From Terfezia claveryi (lineage: Eukaryota > Ascomycota > Pezizomycetes > Pezizales > Pezizaceae), in the NCBI GenBank assembly GCA_015179025.1, contig WHUX01000638.1, positions 1-16,083 on the forward strand: 16,083 nucleotides of DNA. Reading direction: 5' to 3'. Position 1 is the first letter of the stretch. Each line of letters starts with the position of its first letter. The position numbers and the translations under genes are program-made. Below are positions 8,661 through 15,485 of this stretch, in pieces. The notes under the pieces are model-generated. The model was not told where the DNA came from, did no database searches, and saw only the letters and a list, made by a program, of their open reading frames with translations.

Positions 8661-8712
8661 GCGTCCTCTACAGTATTCACAACGTCCTCTACGTTCTCCA
8701 GAACGTCCTCCA
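8661..8712 (+). repeat. 21-bp-period repeat in the Copia LTR
   Basis: GCGTCCTC, ACGTCCTC and ACGTCCTC start at 8661, 8682 and 8703, giving a 21-bp period with imperfect spacers. The same series is in the 3' LTR. A chance reading frame over it (8518-8724) is not a gene. Confidence 0.6.
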
Positions 8713-8817
8713 CTAGCCTATTAGATCCGTTCCCAAGTTTCTCCTTTATTGGATACTTGGTTGAATTACCGCTGCCTGTTGGATATAGTGTATATCTCAT
8801 ATACCTGTATCTCAACA

Positions 8818-8829
8818 GGTTATGAGCCC
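8818..8829 (+). other. Copia C primer-binding site, initiator tRNA-Met half-molecule
   Basis: GGTTATGAGCCC begins at the first base after the LTR. It is complementary to GGGCTCATAACC, the anticodon stem-loop of eukaryotic initiator tRNA-Met. Drosophila copia and yeast Ty5 prime from this internal, cleaved tRNA half. Confidence 0.85.
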
Positions 8830-8869
8830 GGTCTGCTCTACCTCAACCACCATTACGAACGCTTCTACC

Positions 8870-9310
8870 ATGGCTTTACTACAATTAACAACACTTGGTT
8901 GAACCTCTATAGGTTCCCATTTTACCCTCTATCACCAATACTTAGTTGAACTCCTTAGGTTCCTAGGCTACCTATTATTTACACTTATAATAATACTTGG
9001 TTGAACACTTAGTTGTTCCCATACTACTTGTTCTAATACGTTCAAGTATATCCTCAAATATCAACAAATAATACCCAAATCTAGTTGATAATTTATCAAC
9101 TAAAGATACCTTTATAAATACCAAATTGAAGTCTATACTTCTTAGTCTAGCTACCAATTCATTATTGGAAACAGAAGCAGACTTTATCCTTATTAGTATC
9201 AAAGCTCCAGCGTATAAAAAAACGCAAAAGGATTGCTATTTCTAATACAAAAGGGTCCACTTAATCTATTAAATTAATAAGTGGTGTACTTATTGTAAGA
9301 AATACTATTA
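8870..9310 (+). pseudogene. Copia C gag remnant
   Basis: An ATG in good context (ACCATGG at 8870) is followed by a frame soon closed by TGA. Three rough copies of an ACTTGGTTGAAC-type block lie at about 8891, 8939 and 8993. From about 9130 a frame reads a helical, Leu-rich stretch ('SLLETEADFILISIKAPAYK'). After two stops it reaches 'KWCTYCKKYY' at about 9279-9308, which resembles the first half of a CCHC nucleocapsid knuckle without the His and last Cys. The identification rests mainly on that half-knuckle and its place before the pol remnant. Confidence 0.45.
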
Positions 9311-9449
9311 AGTGAATACCATTCTAATATTATTAGACTCTCATTATGAGCATACCTTGACTAAATATTGGCTTGACTTGGTATAATATCTTATAATTCA
9401 GTTACTTTACCTTTGGATTTCAAATAATAAAATTCCAAGATGGTGATAA

Positions 9450-10028
9450 CATTATAGATATGTTCCTATATCAACAATTATTTAGTCTTGGTGCATCTTA
9501 TGATTGCAATATATCTAGAGTTCTTTCTCTATCTCTAAATTATTCCAATATATATTAAAAGCTTACTATTACTAGCTGGCTTTATAAGTATTAATTGGAT
9601 AAATAATAAAAGATGATAGAAAATCAATTTCAAGTTATATCTTTCAACTAGCTAACAATACTATCAGCTGGTACTAAAGAAGCAAACTTGTATTTCTACT
9701 TCCCTAGTTGAAGCTGAATACGTTTTGCTATCTTTAGTAGTTAAATAGCAACTATAGTTTGCAAAAGCTCTGAGAGAACTTGGATTTTCCTCTATTTCTG
9801 CTCTCATAAGTACAGATAGAGATGGAGCAGTAGGTCTGACTCACCACTTTCGTATAAACGATTGTAGAGAAGATATTAATAGTACTTACTATTATATGAT
9901 TTTGTTAAATTACCAATATCATAGTCTTATATATACTTGGCTCATATAATCTAGTGGATATATGTACCAAAGTAATATCTAGACTAAAGTTCTTCTTGCT
10001 ACAGGAAGATGTTTTAGGAACTAAATGA
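9450..10028 (+). pseudogene. Copia C pol remnant: RT end, RNase H and C-terminus
   Basis: Several conserved Copia blocks appear in order, in shifting frames with stops. 'YQQLFSLGAS' and 'ISRVLSLSLNYSN' correspond to the RT end. 'NNKR..KSISSYIFQLANNTISW' corresponds to the usual D-DRKSTSGY...ISW block. 'TSLVEAEYVLLSL' (from about 9698) is the RNase H T-EAEY-ALS motif. 'KALRELGF' and a degraded 'TDRDGAVGL' follow. The frame ends with 'VDICTKVISRLKFF...LLQEDVLGTK' and TGA at 10026-10028, matching the usual ADILTK-LP...F pol terminus. Integrase and most of RT are absent, so a large internal deletion joins gag to the pol end. Confidence 0.88.
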
Positions 10029-10157
10029 TTCATAACCGTACTCTTTTCCTATATATGAAAATCTTTTTTCCCACAGGGTTTTTTCTTCATATACAGGTTT
10101 TTAATGAGACTGCTGAATTATTTACTGACTATTCATGCCGTGATTAGTGAGGAGGGG
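10029..10157 (+). other. Copia C 3' untranslated region with polypurine tract
   Basis: Non-coding sequence follows the pol remnant. It ends in the purine run GAGGAGGGG (10149-10157) directly against the 3' LTR. This is where plus-strand DNA synthesis would start. Confidence 0.85.
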
Positions 10158-10792
10158 TATTAAAAAACGCGTTCAAACGCTCTCTCTTACACTACAAATC
10201 ACATACACATGCATTATTCATTCCTAATTACATTCCACCACATGTCAAATCATGTGCTTCATACTTACATAGATTAAGTATTTCCATATGCTTTTACATG
10301 CATAACTCTATTATTAGTTATGTTATTCACGCTCCAATAACTCTGTTTTAGCTCTATTCACATGCTTACAACACATGTTAAACCATATTCTGAGTTATAC
10401 TTCTGTTAAACTTTATTGTTACAAACTCAAATATGTTGAGTATGTTGTAATCATGTTGAATGCATTTAGCACGCTCTGGCTTATGCTATAGCTTGTTGGA
10501 ATCGTGTATATATAGGAGAGGAATTCCCTTCCATCAGTTCACATCAGTTCACATCAGTTCACATCAGCTCACACATCAATCTCATTCACTCATATATTCT
10601 CCTATATATTCTACGTTTCTAGTGCACGCTCTACAGCGTCCTCTACAGTATTCACAACGTCCTCTACGTTCTCCAGAACGTCCTCCACTAGCCTATTAGA
10701 TCCGTTCCCAAGTTTCTCGTTTATTGGATACTTGGTTGAATTACCGCTGCCTGTTGGATATAGTGTATATCTCATATACCTGTATCTCAACA
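10158..10792 (+). repeat. 3' LTR of Copia C, 635 bp
   Basis: It matches the 5' LTR except for four substitutions and one extra C (GCTCCAATAAC against GCTCAATAAC). TATATATA is at 10507-10514. Confidence 0.92.
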
Positions 10793-10797
10793 CATCT
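10793..10797. repeat. Target-site duplication CATCT, right copy
   Basis: It is the exact repeat of 8179-8183, next to the CAACA end of the 3' LTR. Confidence 0.9.
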
Positions 10798-11191
10798 ATG
10801 ATACAGAACGTATCTAGAATGAGCCATCTTATATCCATTATGATCAGGCATCATAATGAGTCTTGATGATTGTCCTTATATGAGTTCGTTTAGACTCACA
10901 GCCTTAGAAATCTAGTGTCTATTAAAGACCTTATTTCCGTAGCCTCTAGATAGGACAGGATCTCTTTCAGTACCATCTAGTCGAGCAACATCAGAATATA
11001 CAAGCTACACCGGTAATATTCTTTCTCCAGATCTCCGTGACTCTCCCGAACACCTCCCCCAAATACACCAACAGCCAGCTGCTCTTTGGGACTCCTGTAT
11101 AGGACCTAGACAGTGTGCTTAGCTGCCCAACCATGTTGGTAGAGCCGTGTTCATCTCAGGAGCACCTCTACTAACTTGGCCTACACTTACA
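10798..11191 (+). repeat. Proposed 5' LTR of B-plus, right part
   Basis: This continues the LTR on the far side of the Copia element, resuming directly after the CATCT target copy. It ends ACTTACA at 11191, complementary to the TGTAAGT start at 7838. No long reading frame is present. The status as LTR (against 5' untranslated leader) depends on the terminal inverted repeat and its position ahead of gag. Confidence 0.55.
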
Positions 11192-11491
11192 TTTTTTTTA
11201 CCTGCAAACCAGCTTTAAAAATTTTCCTCCTCTTTTGCTAGGGCTTGATCACCCCTAGTTCCTCTTGAACCTTGTCTAGACACTCTAGTCAATTCCTTTA
11301 GCTACTCTAGCTACTCCAGAACCCGAGCTCAACAAGGCCTGTGAATCAGTCAGTCACTGTTCTCCCTTGTCATTCCAGAAAAACGCCATCATATTTCTGT
11401 CAGCACTAGTTAGTCAGTACTAGCCTCTTTAGCAACCACACGGTTTCAGAATCTCAGTAAAAGCCTTGCAAACGAAATTAAGCAAGCCCCA
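11192..11491 (+). other. B-plus leader between LTR and gag
   Basis: The 300 bases start with a run of eight T followed by ACCTGCAAACC and hold no long reading frame. A primer site would be expected at the left end, but I cannot match it to a tRNA end or to the proposed LTR. CTAGCTACTCTAGCTACTC near 11301 is a small direct repeat. Confidence 0.4.
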
Positions 11492-13375
11492 ATGGCATCA
11501 GAACAACACTCAGTTCTTAGAACCTCTAGCAGACTTTCTGGCCATGACCCTAAATTTAGTCCTCTCAAACAGAATCCTAGTTCTAGAACCACATTTAGAC
11601 AATCATCTAAGGCAGATGAGGATGAAGAACTCGAACAGGATGATGATGAGTTAGAAGAGTATCAAACGGAAGAAGAAACTCCTAAACCATCAACTCAAGG
11701 AAAACGTCCAGCAGTAGTCGTTCAGCAACCTACTCCAATCAAGCCTCAGCAATCCTTTCAGCCTGAACCCAAAGATCAAAATGAATTATTCAATATGATT
11801 ACGAACATGTCTGCGTTCTATTACCAGCATAAACCAAGAGCTAAAACATTTAGTAATGATTATGAAGGATTTATTCAATTAATCAAAGCTACTTCAGAAT
11901 TAGCTCAGGAACTCAAGCAATAAAATGTTCCAGGACAATTTCCGATCACGCCAGAAAAACTAGCAAGATGTGGATCAGATCATTTAGGAATTCTAACAGC
12001 ACCACAGAAAACTAAGGAAACTCACCCGAGCTTCCTATCTCATGCAAAAAAGGAATTTCGTGAAACCTTTTTACCTAAGAATCCTTTAGATATTTTTCGT
12101 GGATCTAGTTCCTCCTCTCAATACCCGAAACCACATTCTCCAGTCTTTCCGCCTCCAAGAAGCCCTTCAGCCCCTCCTGGATCTCACATAAACACTAGTA
12201 CTAAAACTCAGACAACCTCATTTCAGAACCCTGCTAGTACTACCACATCTAATACTATGCCACCACCTCAGCAACCTCAACACGTTCCTCCACCTACTCT
12301 TAAGCCTCCACAAACACCTAGCAAAACTCCAGCTAAGGTTAGATTGTCAGCTCCTCCTAGATCTGGCAACCCTGATGATTCAGATGGATCAGACTCTGAA
12401 TCATCTGAAGGAAATAACAATCGAATTCCTATTGGACGCATTAGAAGATCTCAAAGCGTGGATACTACATCAAGTTCAGTCTTTGGAAGCAGCAAACTTA
12501 AAGCTCCTAAACTCAAGATGAATAATGGAGCTGGAAAATGGAAAGAAGCAGCTATCTTTAACAACTGGGTAGATGATACTAAGGATCTTTTAGATGTGGG
12601 AGACCTCGATCCAGACTCTAGAGAAGCTATGATTTGGCTCGGTTGGCACTTAGAAGGAGACGCAAAAGTTCTACACAGTTCTTACCGAAAAGATGATAAA
12701 ACTAAGAACAACACAGTGGCTCAATTCCTTGTAGAATTTCGGAAATTCTGCATTCCCTTTACTAGCAAAGATCAGCTTTGGAACGAATTCCAAGCTATCA
12801 GACAGACACAGAATGGACGCACTAAACCTATCCAACAAGTTGCAAATAAGATTAAGCAGATGCAACTCCTTCTTACTAAGATAACGGATTGGCAGTGTTA
12901 CCATCAATTGTTGGAAGCTATGGACTCTTACTTACTCCATAAAGTTAGGGCTTATATTAATGAAGATATGGATTGGAACGAGATGATTGAACTCTGCAGT
13001 AAGCATGATTCAGTTATGCACAACTTCCAAGCCTCAAAAAAATATCATAAGCCTAAAAATGGTCAGAAAGTGCATCAACAATCTCAGACACATCAGACAG
13101 GCTTTAATCCTGGACCTTCTAAGACTACGTTCAATAAGTCTAAGTCTTTCAGCAAGCCTGCAACCTCACCCTCGACATTCAAGAAGCTAACTCCAGAAGA
13201 AAAAGTTGAGCTAGCCAAGAAAGGTGGATGTTTATATTGTAGGAAGTTAGGACATCAAGCTACTAACTGTCTAGCCAAGAAGCAACAAATTCGAAGTGCT
13301 GCAGGCACTATTGAGCACGCAATTACAGAAGTTAATCACCCAGATAAGATTACTTCTGCAGCTCAATTCATTTAA
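11492..13375 (+). pseudogene. gag: Gag of family B copy 2, one internal stop
   Basis: One frame of 628 codons runs from ATG 11492 to TAA 13373-13375, broken only by a TAA at 11921-11923 (codon 144). The N-terminus is polar with an acidic run ('DEDEELEQDDDELEEY'). A Pro/Ser/Thr-rich part ('MPPPQQPQHVPPP') and a Ser/Asp patch follow. The capsid-like Retrotrans_gag region spans about 12520-13020, with 'FNNWVDDTKDLL', 'WLGWHLEGDAKVL' and 'FLVEFRKFCIPF'. A basic stretch leads to a CCHC knuckle (13229-13270). The protein would package element RNA in particles. The frame downstream of the terminal TAA continues open into the protease, so gag and pol share a frame. Confidence 0.9.
13229..13270 (+). 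other. Nucleocapsid CCHC zinc knuckle of family B gag
   Basis: CLYCRKLGHQATNC fits C-x2-C-x4-H-x4-C, follows a Lys-rich segment and sits near the gag C-terminus as expected. It would bind element RNA. The same spacing recurs in the family B pol linker at 2145-2186. Confidence 0.9.
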
Positions 13376-13977
13376 GACCAAGAACCTCCTGCTCTACATA
13401 TAAAAGGAAAATCAGTAACACCTGTTATTGATGCAGCAAAGGAACACCTCCTAATTACTACGAAGATCAACGACCAACCTGCAAAGACTTTAGTTGATCA
13501 GCAAACTGCAGGTGCCGACCTTATTAGCAGCAAATTCTGTACCTTGCATAATTTCCACCTGCAGGCACTAAAAAAACCGATCACCTTGCAGATGACTATG
13601 AAAGGATCTAAAGGATCTATTAGCCATTATACTAAGGCAAATTGTGACTTGTTGGGATGGTCAGAGCAACGAATTTTCTATGTGGCTGCACTCAAAGATT
13701 GGGATATAATCTTAGGGTCTCTATCCCTAAGACATACTAAGGCAGTGATCAACATGGGTAATATGAGTGTTACTATTCAGCCCCCTGGACATTCTCGATT
13801 TACACTAGCCCCATGGACAGTCACACCAGTAACGAAAAATACTAGAAAAAAGGAGATTAGCACTAATCTCCCGACCCCTGCAAAAACCCTTGTTACTCAC
13901 TTCCCAGACCCACACACACCTCAGAAAATTAATTCGGCTGCAACAACCCTGCAACCTCATCACAATGTCTTTGATGA
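13376..13977 (+). pseudogene. Aspartic protease of family B copy 2, truncated by A2
   Basis: The frame of gag continues after TAA 13373 as 'DQEPPALHIKGKSVTPVID'. The presumed active site is 'TLVDQQTAGADLISSKF', with the Asp codon at 13496-13498. Retropepsins normally read D-S/T-G here. The flap-like 'KGSKGS', 'RIFYVAALKDWDIILG' and 'SLRHTKAVI' complete a retropepsin-like fold. The frame stops because the family A LTR begins at 13978 and supplies a TGA at 13988-13990. The enzyme would cut the gag-pol polyprotein in the particle. The N-terminal part is seen only here, since B-minus lost it. Confidence 0.82.
13973..13977. repeat. Predicted target-site duplication of A2 (GATGA), left copy
   Basis: These are the last five family B bases before the LTR. 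The minus-strand copy reads GATAA at this place, so one base differs between copies. The right copy lies outside the window. Confidence 0.4.
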
Positions 13978-14399
13978 TGTCACGGGGTGACATCCAGCCC
14001 TACCAAAGGTACTTGGGCCCTTATAGAATGACCCTAGATTATATATAAACTCTAGGTACACTCTTAGCAGTGTGGTGCAAACGTTTCTAATACTTATCTA
14101 TAAGAGTTAAGTATATGAAACGAGTATGAACCTCGGAATAGTTTATAATCATCCTAGATGGTTAAGACCCTTATGGAACGTCCATAGACCCTTGAGGGAG
14201 CTATGGTTTAAGTTTCATAAGAATCCGATTAACGGTTCAATTGTTATACACAGATTAATATGCTGACTATATGCATATATATGCTAGCTATATTAGCTGT
14301 TACCCTGAAGTCTTGGCGTTACCCTGAATATTGAATTATTACCCTGAACTGCAGGAAAATAATTCGGTAAAAATAACTAAAAAAATGAAGGACCGAGGG

Positions 14400-14420
14400 C
14401 GCACTTTAGACCAAAGTGCG
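14400..14420. promoter_or_regulatory. Conserved LTR hairpin, A2 copy
   Basis: The 8-bp perfect stem and AGACC loop are identical to 4996-5016. Confidence 0.55.
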
Positions 14421-15137
14421 TCCGGTGACACTATAAGGGAGTGCGCACAGGACAGAGGCTAAAGGTAGGGCCAAAACATAAAGTTCTCCGGATTTAATGT
14501 TTCAAGGTTCCATCTAGGCCTACTCTTCGTCCTGATTCCATTTCTGCAATCCTTTTTATGATCGGAGTTAAACTCATGGAGATATAAGACTTTTAATATG
14601 GTCATATAGGTCCACGAGGAGGTTTACTTATTATTGGTAATAACTCCGTGAATAATTTGGGTATCAAGATAAACTAAGATTCTATAATCTTCTATGCGTT
14701 GATACCTTTCCAATGGTAATCTACTTGTGACCCACTGTTCTCTATTCATAGAGTTATGTACTGTTGAAAATTATTTTCAATGGACACTAGATACTATTAA
14801 GTGAATATTGCCGGAAACACAAATAGATAACTTCGGATATTGTCGAATAGAAATTCGATAGTATCGGGGATTGGTAACGTATCTGAGATTGAATTTAGTT
14901 GTCTCGGCTAAGTATTCTTTAATGGGATAAGCGAGCTATAAGCGAAGTACGTATAACATGCAGACATGGGAATATTCTCTACGTTCGGGTTAGTAACCTG
15001 TGACAACGAGTACAGATAGCAACTGCATTAACAAAGGTGTGGATGGTATAACACTTAGGAAGAAATTCCAAGGTGACAGGTAGGCCCGTGTTTTATAAAA
15101 TATTTTTATCATAAGAATATCTACAAACACCGCGGGA

Positions 15138-15143
15138 TATAAA
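15138..15143 (+). promoter_or_regulatory. TATA box of LTR A2
   Basis: TATAAA lies in the same context as in A1 (GGGATATAAATAG), 295-300 bp before the LTR end and about 345 bp before the gag start. Confidence 0.6.
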
Positions 15144-15437
15144 TAGTGCAAGTAGTTCCGGTTGAATTCATTCTACCATCAACGAGTATTCGAAAGCAAG
15201 AGCACCTTGAGTACACGAAGCCTACAAAGTTCTAAGTCTTGAGTTAACTTTACGTTCAAGCGACATAGGATTTATTTTGTTGCGAAATAAGATCCGTCGT
15301 GAGGGACTATAGTTGGATTGAACTTTACTGCTATAGGATTGATATTCTGTATTGCGGAATAGATATCGTTGCGGCAGCAAATTACGGCCGTCCTAATAGT
15401 CGCAAGAGCGCTATCAGTCAATAGGGCCCCCGTGACA

Positions 15438-15461
15438 TTACTTTGTAGCCAGTGATTCTCG
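15438..15461 (+). other. Putative primer-binding region of family A, copy 2
   Basis: It is identical to 6037-6060. CTACAAAGT in the R-like part of this LTR (about 15219-15227) is complementary to its ACTTTGTAG, as in A1. Confidence 0.4.
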
Positions 15462-15485
15462 CTACATTTGCTATATACTCTAATC

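Larger units (their letters stand above)
8184..8817 (+). repeat. 5' LTR of Copia C, 634 bp
   Basis: The LTR runs from TATTAAAAAACGCG to CTCAACA. It is about 99% identical to 10158-10792. Its outer dinucleotides are TA...CA, not TG...CA. Inside it, TGTTGGAATC begins at 8519 and CAACA is the end, so an inner TGTTG/CAACA pair is also present. TATATATA at 8532-8539 is a likely TATA box. It carries four 10-bp repeats and three 21-bp repeats. Confidence 0.92.
8184..10792 (+). mobile_element. Non-autonomous Copia element C, complete ends, internally deleted
   Basis: Two direct repeats (8184-8817 and 10158-10792) flank 1340 bp. The whole is bracketed by the perfect 5-bp duplication CATCT (8179-8183 and 10793-10797). 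The primer site directly after the 5' LTR matches the anticodon arm of initiator tRNA-Met, the half-tRNA priming used by copia and Ty5. A purine tract abuts the 3' LTR. Inside are only remnants of gag and of the RT-RNase H end of pol, so mobility would have needed enzymes from a related full-length Copia. The LTRs differ by four substitutions and one indel, so the insertion is recent compared with the surrounding elements, although its internal coding remnants are strongly decayed. Confidence 0.93.
7838..13977 (+). mobile_element. Family B copy 2 (B-plus), gypsy chromovirus, interrupted by Copia C and A2
   Basis: This is the plus-strand copy of the same family as the left-end element. It comprises a proposed 5' LTR split by Copia C, a leader, gag and the protease. 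At 13978 a family A LTR cuts it at the protease-RT junction ('NVFD' then LTR; the minus-strand copy continues 'NVFDKFPDVFP'). RT through chromodomain should lie right of the window. It appears to have inserted into A1 gag, with AAAAG (7833-7837) as the expected target duplication. Confidence 0.8.
13978..15437 (+). repeat. 5' LTR of family A copy 2, 1460 bp
   Basis: It aligns end to end with 4576-6036. The 10-bp terminal inverted repeat is perfect. The first 15 bases are themselves a palindrome, TGTCAC-GGG-GTGACA. The three TTACCCTGAA repeats (14300-14348), the hairpin (14400-14420) and the TATA box (15138-15143) are all kept. Confidence 0.92.

Noticed and set aside
8518..8724. 68-codon frame in the Copia LTR (and its longer copy at 10460-10699)
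   Set aside because: It lies wholly in the LTR, follows the repeat arrays and has no recognisable domain. The length differs between LTRs because of single substitutions.
9300..9450. Possible extra gene between the Copia gag and pol remnants
   Set aside because: The stretch is very AT-rich with stops in all plus-strand frames and shows no motif. It fits a deletion junction region.
13805..13993. 62-codon minus-strand frame at the B-plus/A2 junction
   Set aside because: It is antisense to the protease and crosses the insertion junction.
4576..15437. The two 1.46-kb repeats as the paired LTRs of one large element
   Set aside because: The same gag follows both repeats, their flanks give different putative target copies (GTCGG and GATGA), and the sequence after the second LTR is primer site and gag, not target sequence. 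They are 5' LTRs of two insertions.
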